Positions 47,276 to 59,175 of a DNA stretch of 64,000 nucleotides are shown here, one piece after another (the stretch's first letter is position 1; every line of letters begins with the position of its first letter). This DNA comes from Stereum hirsutum FP-91666 SS1 (Eukaryota; Basidiomycota; Agaricomycetes; Russulales; Stereaceae). The position numbers and the translations under genes were made by a program. Location of the stretch: contig NW_006763139.1 of the NCBI RefSeq assembly GCF_000264905.1, forward strand, positions 1,156,313-1,220,312, written 5' to 3'. The notes beneath the pieces were generated by a model. The model searched no databases, was not told where the DNA came from, and saw only the letters and a program-made list of their open reading frames with translations.

Positions 47276-47733
47276 TGACGTTTCGCCGGCGGTTCTTCTG
47301 GGATGTTGGTGTCGACATTGTCGCGTCGACGTTTCCCTGACATACAATTCTGGATCGGCCGGAGCGCGTACATGGCGAGGGTATTGGATTGTGCAATCTT
47401 CAAAGGATGTATGTTGTGGAACGTTCAAGTCGCAAGTCGTGATGAAAGGAGCGAGCGCGGCCCGGCATGGCCCGGCGCGCCGGGTGTTGTGTCTTGTTTG
47501 CTTTGGACACCATCTCACGCGTCGGTTGCGCGTCGGCTAACACCTCCCGAACTTCTTCCTTTCCCTTCTTTGCAGCGACACAGCACAATCCCAACCTCCA
47601 CCATCCCGCCACCATCCCGTCCTTCCCGTGAGTATTACCATCCTTTACCTGCCAGTTCCTTCTGACGACGATTCTCTAGTCATCTCGAGACACATCAGTA
47701 ACTCACCGTGAGCTGCCCTATACCGAAAGGACC

Positions 47734-50700
47734 ATGGCCCGCAAGCGCAAGAAGTCAAACCCAGATGCTGCAGACACATCGGACGGCCGCGATGGCCTTC
47801 CACTGGCAGGGCCCTCGCCTCCTGAGCCTATTCATGCCTCCGGCTCGAGCAGAACTCTCCGTCCTCGCAAGCCTCCCCGGCCCGGCTCTTATGCGTCGGT
47901 GTCTCTCGCTCGACGGCCTGCACCTGTAGAGGATCGTCTTGAGCGCAAAATAAAGCGCGCTCGTCTCGGTGCTCACGACGCAAGGCTTGATGACTCGTCT
48001 GAGGCCGCGCACTCGAACTCTGAAACAAGTATGGGCCGTTCTCATATTCGTACTCCTGGCAACGTTTCAGATTCTCCTCCTGAGGCTGCCTCACCAAGTC
48101 CTGCCCCAGCTGGGTCTCTCTCTTCGCCTCGTCAGTTCTCTGAATCTGCGGATCAATACCAGCCGAGCACGACACGTTCTCCCCCTGGCATTTCTAGTGA
48201 AGTCCTTGCTTGTCCTCCGGATCCTACCATGACACCCATCTCTCCTGCTGTGGCACTTCCTGCTCCACGCTGCTTCACCCCATGGTCCGACCTCCCCCAA
48301 GCACAGCAAGAAGCAATTCGAGCTCAATGTCAAGAGAAGATCGAAGCAGTGCGCGTTGAAGATCCTAGCCTCAGAGTTTTTCGCTGGGGCCAGCACCATG
48401 CGCTGTTTAGTGCAGTTGGACTGCGTTATACGCGTAATGAAAAGGACGCTGTGGCCATACTTGAGGAGGACAACACTGTGTCGACTGCTGCAAACATATT
48501 CAAGGTCGAGGTAGAGAGAGGCTCGGAGGGGCAGGTCACGTCAGCTGTCGTGGAGAGCTATTATAATCTCATCAATCACAGTACGGTCATATCTACTTCA
48601 TCGACTAGTGCCTTTTTACTGACTTTGTTGCACAGAAGTATGGCACGGCCGCCCCATCATCCCTGACACGCCAAAGAAGGAGAATTACGCGGTAGTGATG
48701 CAACAGCTCAAAGACGTTTTATATATCGAGTATAAACCAGTCTTAGACTTCTTTCGAAGCGGCGACCTAGTATCCGGTCGCTTTAGAGTCGGCAGTGGCT
48801 CTATGGTGAGCATGAGGCTGGACAGGCTTTATTCTCCCCCCGCAGAACTCTCAGAGCAAGTGAAGAGTCTCGCCAAACCTCACCAGAACTCGTATGTGAC
48901 CGCTGATCGCTATTTGACATTATCTGATTTTTACTTATGCTACAATGACAGGATCCTGATTGGCCCCAAGGGACAAGGCAAGACTGACGCTTGCATGCAA
49001 CACTCTATGAATACAGGCGCCATTATACTCCCGCTTCGCCCAAAAGAGGAGGCTCTACACAAACAGTTTCCCGATGGATCTGCCTTTTATGGCTCCCAGA
49101 GCCTTCATCTAGCCATAACGGAGACCCTGAAGAACAAGACCAAATTTGGCCCTATCGCTGACGACCCCAAGCAAATAGAGCACAACCGAGACGCGTCCGA
49201 ACACATCGCTTACACAGTCGCCGGTAGCCATCTATTTGTCTTGAATGCCTTCCTGGATTGCAGACCGGAGCACATATCCCTGGAGGACTGGTTGCGTGAG
49301 TGGCCCGCGATCCAAACGGCCTCTAGCCTGTTGCCGTTCGACCCGGATCGTATTGGTCCCACCAAGGACATCTTTGTGCGTTGTACTGAGGTGCTTCGAA
49401 CGGCGCCTACGATAGAACTTGTCCGCCTCATCCATGGTCTCTCTGATCAAATCAAGTTGAAAGCTCCAAAGCTCAGGGAGAATCTCTCTCTGGTGGTGAC
49501 GAACGCCAGCTACGGCCTGAATCACTTCAACACTGATCACTTCCGCCTCCGTGATCGCCCTGACGAACCTTGCTCGGTTCTGCCCGAGTTTCTCCATGCC
49601 TGGTTGGCCCTCGAGGACGTCTTCACCAGCACTGTCTTTTCTACTCAGAGCGGCGTATCGGCGGGAACCATGAAGCGCGCTCTCGAGTCTACTGCGGCCT
49701 CCTTTGACTTTGAAACGGTCGAGGTTCCCATTACTGGCGGATTTTGGGACGCCGAGGATCACTGGACGTTTTTAGAGGACAAGCTTAAGGGCTGGGCTAA
49801 GGAACGCAGGATACCGCGGATGGATTTCGAAAGGTTTCTGAATCGGGCCGTCTATTGGCTTTGTGGTCCGTATGTGTCATTCTAGCCTTTCATATCCTCC
49901 AACAATATCACTTACAGTCGTCGCTTTTGTCTTTAGCTACGAGTTATCTGCGTGGCTGATCGAAATTATACTCCAGACGAAGACAATATCTCCTCATCGT
50001 GTCCTGAGTCGCATCGTCTCCTTCTGGACTGGTTGGCTTATCACGTGTGGTGAAAAGTTTGAGTCTGCTGAACCTGCGCTTGGGGATGACGTCGAGCAGA
50101 CTATAAAACGGGTAGTAGTCCATCCTATGGACTGGACTGCTTTTGATAGCCTCCCCGAGGGTGAGCGAAGCCTTAGCATTGTCCTGTGTCGTTCAAATAG
50201 TACACTGACTGGTTCGGCACTTCACAGGTGTCAAACAAACCATCTACACCATCACCGTTATGCAGCAGCTGGGCGGATATGCAACTCCGGTCAACAGAGA
50301 GACGGCCAAACTCATCGAATCCAGTGTCGGAAAGCTAATCTACGACCATAGTGACCCGACAGATGTCCAAAAGGTAAGGTTCGCCGCACCGATAGTGTTT
50401 TCTGCGGTGGCCGTCCATTGCAGGAAGGAGCTTCTGGAGCATATGACAACCGTCTACCAGAACATGCCCGAGTCCCACCAGAAAGGCTCCAACTTTGAAA
50501 ACCAAATCGCAGTCGTCACCGTAGATGCGATGGGCGATTTCGCACCGTTGAAGGACCTCCTCAACCTCCCCAAGGGGCTCGAACACCTAGCTGAACGTCG
50601 ATTCCGTCTGGTCAGTGTTCACACGGAGTCTGGTGAGTACGTCGTATCGGCAGTCTCGCCGAACTCGGGCGCTTCCCCCCAGCTCGCCTTCAAGGCAAGG

Positions 50701-51331
50701 AGGGCCACCGATTACCGGGACGAGCTCAAGGTTCCCAAAGGCGCGGCATTCATTCGGCCAGACCCTAATGCTGGTCCCGACATCCATTGCCTGCTGCAGT
50801 CGGAGGAAAATAGAAGTTGGTACATCGAGCTCGTGATACAGGCCAAGTTCACCGAGAATCCGAAGGGTTTGACGAACACCGTGCTCAAAGAGGCGATCGA
50901 GAGCCTCGACCCCGAACACTTCCATATGCGGTTTGACCACAAGGTGTGTACTCATCTTATTGTCACCCTTCCAGATTTTTGCACCTGCTAACTTGATATG
51001 TGTTTTCCGTTTGGCTTGTATCTCCCAGAAGAAGAAGAAGTGGGTCTGGTCAACCAAAGCTGGCCCGGAAATTCGCAAGGAGAGGGCCAAGGTGCAAAAG
51101 GCGCTGAAATCAGACACAAAACGGGGCGGCCTTCCCGAGATGATTTGTGTCCTTGCGATCGCGGCGATAGCTCAGCCGAAGCTGTCCAAGAAGCTAGAAA
51201 AGGAGCTCGCGGAGCATGATCCCCCATACGCGTTCCTGAGGCTCGACCGCTTCCCGAAACTCTTCGGTGCCTGCTGGCTGGCCTCTCTCCAGGAAAGCAT
51301 TGCTGAGCCTCCGATGGCGAGGCTTTCTTAA
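47734..51331 (+). CDS. Large P-loop NTPase with restriction-endonuclease-like C-terminus (Crinkler-like candidate)
   Basis: Six exons give about 1,090 residues: 47734-48580, 48636-48891, 48952-49872, 49937-50160, 50229-50943, 51029-51331. Residues 1-180 are Ser/Pro-rich with basic patches (MARKRKK, LERKIKRARLG) that suggest nuclear import. A block with PWSDLPQAQQEAI and FRWGQHHALFSAVGL is shared with the minus-strand neighbour. Walker A is GPKGQGKT at about residues 372-379, created by joining exons 2 and 3. A helical region follows (FVLNAFLDCRPEHISLEDWL). Exon 5 has SNFENQIAVVTVDAMGDF and later PDIHCLL with WYIELVIQAKFTE, a pattern like the E...PD...(E/Q)xK core of restriction-type nucleases. 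The tail is basic (KKKKWVWSTKAGPEIRKERA). NTPase plus nuclease is the plan of Crinkler-type proteins; this fit is inferred from layout only. All exons keep frame, so the gene looks intact. Confidence 0.72.
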
Positions 51332-51923
51332 GAGGCCCGGATCTCTCTCTCGCTGTCATACATTCGCATGGTCGGACTTGTCTGTTTTCATTTGTTGCTG
51401 TGTTGTCAATCTCGAATATGCTTATGCATTTGGTATTACAACCTGTACCCTATTATCTACTGTTTCTCCTACATCCTATGCCTTATGCGATTGTATGCTA
51501 TCCTGCTCAAATTTTCTGATATATCACTATTATACGTATGCTGTCCTCTCCTGACAGCATTGTGTGCAACATTCGGATCTTTTGTACAAAGAGAAGGTCA
51601 CTCTATGTAATGTCAAGCTTTTTGGGTTTAAAACAACGTCTCAGAAGTAACACACGTTTGCTATATTTTTCCATTACATGGGCGATCTTTTTGGTGCAAA
51701 CCCTCCTTCGTTGATGTTGCGTGCTCACGGCGTGGAGCCCACGTTAAGTATTTATTCGAGGAGATTGAAGCCCTAACTCTGCGCTGGTACGTGAACGTCA
51801 GGCGTCTCGTGACTGTCAAGCTCCAACTTGAAAGAACACTGAAGCGACCAGTGGTCACTCGAGAGAAGTGGGCAAACCAATGCGAAAGACCGAATATTAT
51901 TGGATGAGATGATGTAGGATAGT
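51332..51923. other. Intergenic between convergent genes
   Basis: Between the stop of the NTPase gene and the stop of the bL12m gene. T-rich sequence after 51360 is likely 3' UTR. No gene is seen. Confidence 0.45.
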
Positions 51924-53149
51924 CTACTCGAGAACGACGATGCCCCCGAGATCCGTGAAGGTCTTTTTGATCTTCTCTGCGTCCTCTTTTGGTAACGACT
52001 CCTTCAAGACCTTCGGAAGGGACTCGACGAATTTCTTGGCCTGTAATATAACAGTGTATGTGGTGAGTACTTCTGTCCTGAGACGAACGATAGGACAGTA
52101 TACGATGGAAAACGGATAGTAGGAGCTGAGGAGGTGCGGGTATACGGCAGAGCATCGAAGGAAGGGAGTGATGAAGGAAGAGACGAACGTCAATGAGAGT
52201 GAGGTTGGGCACAAGTGCCTTGACTTCCTTGATAATCTTTGGCTTCGCGGCAGCGTCGAAAGACTCAAGCTTGACGTTGAAGATAGTTTTCTCCTTGGGC
52301 TTTTCCTACAGACGCGTATAATATGAGCAAACGACTCAATACCTCGCCGGGAGCGTAAGGTGTGGACATAGAGAGGTACGAACCTCGACGGGTGCGTCGT
52401 CTGCCGCGGCAGGTGCTGCAGCTACTGCCGGACCAGCAGCAGGCATGGCAATCTCTTGGATGTTCAGTCGAGACTGATTACGCACAAAGTTGAGACATGA
52501 GGAAAGGCGCATTGTTCGCCGAGTTGACGGCGGTTAGCACGTGTACAATGGACAGTGACGCCTATATTGACGAACCTTCAACAAAGTAACGAGGTCCGCA
52601 GCCTGAAGCAGGGTAAGCTCAGAGATGTCATCAACAATCTTGCTGATTTTGGGGTCGGACGAGGTAGCTGGCGGTGGAGGGGGTGCCGACGTAGAGGCGG
52701 TAGGGGCTGCCGTCGCCAGCGAGCGAGCGAAGACGGATGATGAGCCAAGCGGGCTATATATTCATTGGATTTTCGTCGAATTCGCGAGGGCACAATCGTT
52801 AAAAACAGAAGGAGATGGAGAGTCGGTCAGTGAGGGTTACAGCAGCCATCGGACGAACGCGGCTCACCCACTGAGAGGCCGTGACCGTGAACAGCGCGCA
52901 ATGGCACGAAGTGAAGATGAACAACGAGTCTATGAAACGACGATGATATCAGAAGAAAAGATGGAGGGTGAATATGGGGCGTACTCACTGCCATTGTTGT
53001 GCTGAACAGAACGAAGTTGTGTTGGTCGCGCGAACTCGACGCTGGCTCGACGCGCCGCCGAGAATTGAAGGCGATGTTTGGCTTTGTGTGGCAGCAGCCT
53101 CCTTGACCAAACTGGCTGCTAAAAATGGGACTGCAGGAAAAGCCATCAT
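51924..53149 (-). CDS. MNP1: Mitochondrial ribosomal protein bL12m (L7/L12)
   Basis: Stalk protein of the mitochondrial large subunit that recruits translation factors. The N-terminus MMAFPAVPFLAASLVKEAAA is followed by basic/Ser stretches, as expected for a mitochondrial presequence, although the first intron and exact start are my inference. Mature part: ISKIVDDISELTLLQAADLV, TLLK, an intron, then SRLNIQEIAMPAAGPAVAAA and a hinge of Pro/Ala, EKPKEKTIFNVKLESFDAAA, KPKIIKEVKALVPNLTL, and the last exon AKKFVESLPKVLKESLPKED ending LGGIVVLE. N-terminal dimerisation domain, Ala/Pro hinge and C-terminal factor-binding domain are in the usual order. Five exons. It shares a very short promoter with the Cns1 gene. 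Confidence 0.92.
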
Positions 53150-53207
53150 CTTCGCCCTCTGAAGGCAATACCTTACACAACTGGGCTTATACGACACGAT
53201 CTGAGCT
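53150..53207. promoter_or_regulatory. Compact bidirectional promoter between bL12m and Cns1 genes
   Basis: Only 58 bp separate the proposed ATGs of two divergent genes. Both 5' UTRs and core promoter elements must therefore overlap the coding exons or be very short. I see no TATA box. If the bL12m start is further downstream in its gene, the space grows by up to a few hundred bases. Confidence 0.5.
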
Positions 53208-54650
53208 ATGTCGGAGGAAATACTATTACCTGCACGCCCCGCACCCACGGATTTAGATGCGAAACTGGCGGATTTCGATTCGACACCGCTTTTCATGAGG
53301 TCTCTGCCTGCTGCATCTGAGGATGAAAGCAACACGGCACTCGCAGCGCTTCAGAATCTCGCATACGAGGGCACTCCCGATGGTGCGCCTGCTTTCTTAA
53401 ACCATATGACACCTCGAACTCATTCGCCCTCTCGCAACACTTCCTATCGACCGCGTACATTGTACAATGGCGAACATGTGTCTCCTGGGAATGACTAGAG
53501 ATCGCACAGAACTTCAAAGAACAGGGAAATGATTATTTCAAAGGGAAGAGACATAGAGAGGCAGCAGGGTTCTATCAGCAAGGCATCGATGCAAAGCCAA
53601 CGGATCCAATCTTGAAGGAGGCTCTACTATGTAACCGAGCGGCATGCAATTTGGAGCTCAGTGAGTAGTTCCAACCAGTCAAGCCCAGAGTTTCTCTGGG
53701 CATAACAGGCTCTCCGTTGTTCTGTATTTGACCCCATTCTACTGTGTCAACGAATCGTGTGGCCCTGCAGTCGACTGCTGTGGCATCACGCCCACGTCCC
53801 CGTACCGGCCTTTGCGCATCCGTATCGACTCGTTCCGTACAAGTGCAGTTCTAACCATCATCATACCATCACAGAAAACTTTGGGTCCGTCCTACGTGAT
53901 TGCGGAAGCGCCCTCGCTCTCAATCCTAAATCCTCCAAGGCATACTACCGCTCCGCCCTCGCACTCCTCGCCCTCTCACGTCCGGAGGAAGCTCTGGACT
54001 GTTGCACCAGATGTCTAGAGTTTGACCCAGATAACTCCGGCGTCAAGGGACTCAAGGAAACAGCGGAGAAGCGAACAAAGGAAAAGATAGACCTTGAGAC
54101 GAAGCGCAAGGAGAAGGAGCGTAGGGAAAAGGAAGAAAGAAGAATCATGAAAGCCGCACTGGCTGAACGCAATATCATCGAGCTCCCTTCCGCGCCCTCC
54201 ACAGCACCGACTGCTGCCCTTCCCTACCCTCCACCTTCGTTTGACCCCGAAGACCCTAGCACCATGATATTTCCCGTCATTTTCCTCTACCCACAATATG
54301 CCACCTCCGATCTCGTCCCAACCTATCATGAACTCACGCCCTTCGCTGATCACCTCTCGCTCATGTTCCCACCCCAGTCAGCCAAGCCGGATTGGGACGT
54401 AAAGGGTCAATACGTGGATGATGGGAGGTTGGTAGTCTATGCTGTGACGAAGAGGAAACGACTATTAAAAGTGGGGAAGAAGATGTCTCTACGGGACCTT
54501 TGTAATGCCGCAAAGGCGAAGGAGGGCGACAATAAAATCGACGGCCTTGAAATGAAGGATGGGTGCTTGAGCGTACTAGTCCTCGTGAAGGGCGAGGTGG
54601 AGAAGAACTGGGTGGACGAGTTCAAGAGAAATAGAGATGGCGGTGCATGA
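53208..54650 (+). CDS. CNS1: Cns1/TTC4-type TPR co-chaperone of Hsp90
   Basis: Cytosolic or nuclear TPR protein that binds the C-termini of Hsp90 and Hsp70; essential in yeast. The first exon MSEEILLPARPAPTDLDAKL contains STPLFMRSLP, a family signature (TPLFM). TPR helices follow: NFKEQGNDYFKGKRHREAAG, YQQGIDAKPTDPILKEALLC, NRAACNLEL, an intron of about 200 nt, then NFGSVLRDCGSALALNPKSS, KAYYRSALALLALSRPEEAL. A highly charged coiled coil links to the C-terminal Cns1 wheel domain, with VIFLYPQYATSDLVPTYHEL and VVYAVTKRKRLLKVGKKMSL; the protein stops after KRNRDGGA. About 400 residues, close to the family norm. At least three introns. Confidence 0.93.
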
Positions 54651-56190
54651 TCTTCTTTTAAGATAGACGTCTACTTATAATTTCCTCCGTGTCCATCACT
54701 ATTTCTGTAGCAACCCCCAATGTATTCTTATGCCAATGGCGGTAAACGGACTTCGAGGACCGACATATCCAGACGCGGCCTGACGAATAGGAAGTTCGCC
54801 AGCGGTAGCCAGATATGCTTGATCTAGTAAAGAAACAAGAGCCTTTCGATTGCTTGCTCCTCAGTGCAGTTCAAGGAGCAACGGTGGGCAGATCTAATAA
54901 CTTCAGGCGGGCAGAGTACCTGCGGAACGTCGGCTTGAGCTGGTCGGAAGAAGAACAAGGATTACAGGGCGGGAGGAGAGAGGAAGGGTGAGACTCTGTC
55001 ATGCCAGGTCTGGATCGCGAGCCCCAAGAGCAGCCAGGTCGGGGAGAGGAACTCTTTCGAGGAAGGCCAGGAGATCCAGAGACAAGTGCACGGATAAGAG
55101 ACCACACGCCTAGCAGTGACACCCTGCGTGTGGAATCAGCCGCGAACACTCGCCATCTGGCACCTTGAGAATAACACCAGGTACATCTTGGTGGACCCAG
55201 AATGAGACAATTTATGTGAGAGCTTGGGGTAAGGAGGCACGCTCGACGTTGTAACCGGCCCTGTGTAATGAATAATTCGGAGGCGAAGACGCGCACAAGC
55301 AGGGGTGGCTATTGGATCCTGGCAGTGATCCCGTCTAGTAAAATTCACAAAATTAAATCCCAGAGGACTGCTGTATATCTTTCCTGCACACCGTTCGGAT
55401 TTCCAGCTGAAACCAAGGTCGTGTAACACTTAGCTCCCAGCCATGGCCGTCCATTTCCCAAGAAACACGTTAGAGATCGAAGAAAGCAGTTCTACCTAAG
55501 CACGTCGCCTTGGCTCATGTGTTGTCATCTCCTTCAAGATCAATATAACCTGCGGAACCAATCAGCACGATCGAGCTAGTAGGACCAAAGCGCTGCAGTG
55601 GCCTAATATCGTTCGTGAATGGAGGGATACTGTAGTTGTTTGCGTTCAAGTTACTAAGCTGCCAAGCGAGAGGGGGAAACACAGCAAAGCCCAAGCTTCA
55701 AGATCACTGAAATCGATACCTACCACAGCCAAGCATGGTATTTTAGAAACATATGGAACCAAGAATGTTAGTGCACGGTAGGCTGGGACAAGCTCAAACG
55801 ACGAGGACACCGAGGTACATCGCAACACATTGTTGGTGACGTAAGCCGGTCTCCGGTACTTGCCGTGCCTCCTTCAGCGTGCTACGCTTCGTCCAATAGT
55901 TCCCAGAATCGTCAAGGCAGCGAGGCAGGAATTACGCTCGGTGAGTCCATGATTCATCTCTGTATGACTTCCAGGATATGCAGAAGATACGTAGGAATGA
56001 GCACGACACTCAAAATCCGAGTTTAAACGAGTGAATTTGACGGATTAGAGGGCACGCGCATGGATGACACCCGCCGTCCATGTCTTGTCTTTGTACTCAG
56101 GGCATGTTGGGCAACACTTACTGACTACTTTGCGTTACTATCGTACCTGTAGGGTCCAATCCCTCATCCTCAAGAAAATCCACCAACACC
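54651..56190. other. 1.5-kb intergenic region, no gene recognised
   Basis: Frames on the minus strand (longest 141 codons, 54871-55296) have no family signature and no consistent exon chain. The right end is the promoter of the eS7 gene: a pyrimidine-rich leader (CCTCATCCTCAAG) lies just before its ATG, as is usual for ribosomal protein genes. Confidence 0.4.
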
Positions 56191-57183
56191 ATGTCTGTCC
56201 AACACAAGATTCTGCGCACCGCTAACGCGCCCACGACAGCTCCTGATGAGACGGAGACCAGCGTCGCCCAGGCGCTCGTCGACCTCGAAAACAACGTGCC
56301 CGAGCTCAAGGCTGAGCTTCGCCCCCTTCAGATCTCTGCTGCCCGTGAGGTGGACGTGCGTGGTGGAAAGAAGGCGATTGTCATCTTCGTCCCTGTTCCC
56401 CAATTGAAGGCCTTCCACAAGGTTCAGCAAAGGTACGTCAGCGTCTGCATTTGATTCCTAGCTCTCAACTGATTGGTATCTATCTTATTGCGGATGATAT
56501 TGAATGGTGGCGAATGGGATGATGTGTGGTCGGAATGGGATGTGATGTCGACACTGGATCGCACGACTGCCTGGATCGGTTGGCTTGGGACGAATGAATC
56601 GGCCGGATGGCGGATGAACGAATAGGTTGACTCGTGAGTTGGAGAAGAAGTTCTCGGACCGCCATGTCGTTTTTGTCGCCCAGCGCCGGATGTTGCGCAA
56701 GCCCACCCGTACCTCTCGTGTCCAGCAAAAGAGGCCGCGCAGCCGCACCCTCACCAACGTGCACGAGAAGATTCTTGAGGATCTTGTCTTCCCCACCGAG
56801 ATTGTTGGAAAGCGGACACGTGTTGCCGTTGACGGGTCAAAATTGTTGAAGGTGTACGTATTCATATTCAATTTCTCTCCATACTGTCTCTATCGCTCCG
56901 TTCAGCCTGTCTTGCACCATTATCCTATCCTCCCCTCATTCCTCAGATCGTGGCTATGCCGTTCTCCGGTGCTCGAATGCTCCGGCAGAGAGTTAACACC
57001 GCCCAGGGCGAAGAATGGGGAATGATAGAAACTAATCATTACTATCGTTTATGTTCCAGGTTCCTTGACTCCAAGGACTCGACGTCGCTTGAGTACAAGC
57101 TCGACTCGTTCTCGTCCGTCTACCGCCGCCTGACTGGCAAGGACGTCGTGTTTGAGTTCCCAGTGCAGCAGACGCAGGAGTAG
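56191..57183 (+). CDS. RPS7: Cytosolic 40S ribosomal protein eS7
   Basis: Small-subunit ribosomal protein with a role in 18S rRNA maturation. Three exons: [20 protein letters not shown] through [10 protein letters not shown], then [20 protein letters not shown] with [20 protein letters not shown] and [20 protein letters not shown], then [20 protein letters not shown] ending [10 protein letters not shown]. These are the conserved eS7 blocks in the right order, and the length of about 190 residues is typical. The introns at about 56434-56625 and 56853-57059 are 190-207 nt, clearly longer than most in this window. I looked for C/D-box snoRNA signatures in them and found none convincing. Confidence 0.97.
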
Positions 57184-57661
57184 AGCAGCGAGTTTTTGGG
57201 TGATAGGGGTACGGAGGGGCGATCGGGCTTATGACATGTTCTCTTACTTCGCCACATCAAAATATGTCCATGCGCCATGTTCCGTTCACTGTATGGGTTC
57301 GTTGCTTTGAAGCATTCTTCTCTTTGCTTTGCGTGTGAGGAAGTGATACGATGATGCGATAATCTGCGAGCGGGACAAACGATGTCGTGAGAGCGCACCG
57401 AACATCCGACCTCTGTGCGCCTACCCCAAACGGGATGGAATGGATGAGCAGACGCAGAGGCGGGCCACGTGGCTACGGTGGACAAAAGCGCCGCGCGCCC
57501 GACAGCACGGCTCGGGACACGGACGGTGAATTGAGAGCAAGAGCCGCGCTCGTTGCTCTTCCAAAGCCTGTGCTCGCCGTCTCTCCTTTCCTCCTACCAC
57601 CCCCTCCCTCCTCCCCCTTTCCTCGGCGTCCTCAGAGCCGTTGTTGTCGTCGTCGTGCCCG

Positions 57662-59175
57662 ATGGCCGCCTACCCTCGCATGGATGCCTACCAACGCTCC
57701 CGGTATGAGCAAGGCATCGACGCGAAGATCGTGGTCATGGGCAACACAGGTCGCTATCATTTGCTCGCTGCTCTTGAGTTCCTTTTGGCTTAAATTCTGA
57801 CCTTGATTTGCTCTGCTAGGCGTTGGCAAGACTAGCCTTCTGCAACGTTACACCCAGAACAAGTTTGACCCGAAGAACACAACTTCCACGACCGGCGCCT
57901 TCTTCGTCACCAAGAAGGTCTATGTGAATGGTGTCAAAGTGCGGTTGCAACTATGGGATACCGCGGGCCAGGAGAGGTTTCGCAGCATGGTGCGCCTTTC
58001 TCACTTTTGCCCTCTGAGCTAGTTTCTCACAGCATTTCTACTCTGGCCAGGCACCTATGTACTATCGTGGCGCGAACGCGGCCCTCCTCCTGTACGACAT
58101 CACCAGCATAGTTTCCTTCGAAGATGTTAAAGGGTGGTTGGAAGGTGAGGCATATCCTTCTTCTCGCGGAAAACTTTCTCGTGCCTTGACCACCACTGAC
58201 TTCTCTAAATCATTCGTCGATCCTGACTTTGCTCATCATTTAGAACTCAAGAAAAACTGTTCGACAGATCTCATAATCTACATTGTCGGTTCCAAAGCAG
58301 ACTTACAGCATCACCGCCAGGTATCATCTGACCTCGCACGTTTATCCCTCCAACGCTGGTTTCCTCCACCCCGGCCACCAACGCCACCGCCACCGCCCAA
58401 CCCTCCATCCACTTTTTCTTATATCCGGCCACGCTTTACTTCTTTCACCTCCATACGCTCTGCACCTCTTGCCACACCTGTCCCTCCTTCACAGCTACCA
58501 AGGCAATCCCCACCAGAGTCGAACTCCTCCGCAGAAAGCAGTGCGCAGATGTCTGGCATCTCGCCGGGTGCTGGGGTCGCGTTTAATCGAGCGTCGGCAC
58601 TCAGAAGAGCGAACACAGGCACAGCACACGTTAGTGGTGCTAAGTCGACAAGTGCTTTACTCAACAGGGCCAAGAGCACAAACGGCGTGCCAATCTCTAG
58701 AACCGGCGGGGCGTTGGCGCGCGCGATTGACGGAAACGGTGTAGTTGGCAACGGCAGGACCTACGGAGGTCCAGATTATGGATATGCGGATGTGGATAGT
58801 CACAGTCTGATTGGGGAGCACGAAGAAGAAGAGGAGACAGATGATCGTGAGTGGGGCCTAGAGAAGGGGATGGAACTTTTCGAAGTCTCTGCGAAGGATG
58901 ATTTGGGTGTGTATCTATGCTCCTTCGTCCCCTTGCTTTCTCTGGCTTACCATGATGCGATAATCCTCACCCAAGGTGTCCAAACACTATTTGACTCCCT
59001 TATCGGGGCGATTATCGAAAAGAAAGACGCCATAGAGCAGGAGAACGAGATGAAGAAGCGAGATAGTGTGTTTCTGTCAAGCCTTCCCGCATGGGACGCC
59101 CAAGCGGAAGAGGAAGAGGCAAGAGAGAAGGCCGCTTCTTCGCGCACCGGAGGCTGGAGCTGCTGCCAGACATGA
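57662..59175 (+). CDS. Rab-family small GTPase with a large insertion between G4 and G5
   Basis: Membrane-trafficking GTPase. The start [18 protein letters not shown] leads to G1 GNTGVGKT (split by an intron after GNTG), G2 region [11 protein letters not shown]3 [31 protein letters not shown], and G4-like [16 protein letters not shown]. The usual Rab G4 is NKxD; here the first residue reads Ser. Instead of about 25 residues to G5, some 190 low-complexity residues follow (Pro-rich [15 protein letters not shown], Ser-rich, then acidic [10 protein letters not shown]). G5 then appears as [12 protein letters not shown]. The end WSCCQT has the double Cys expected for geranylgeranylation, although it is not at the very last position. 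Six or so introns. Part of the insertion could be a missed intron, but no good splice pair removes all of it. Confidence 0.88.

Noticed and set aside
56434..57059. snoRNA genes within the eS7 introns
   Set aside because: I saw GATGAT-like motifs but no paired C and D boxes with terminal stems at proper spacing.
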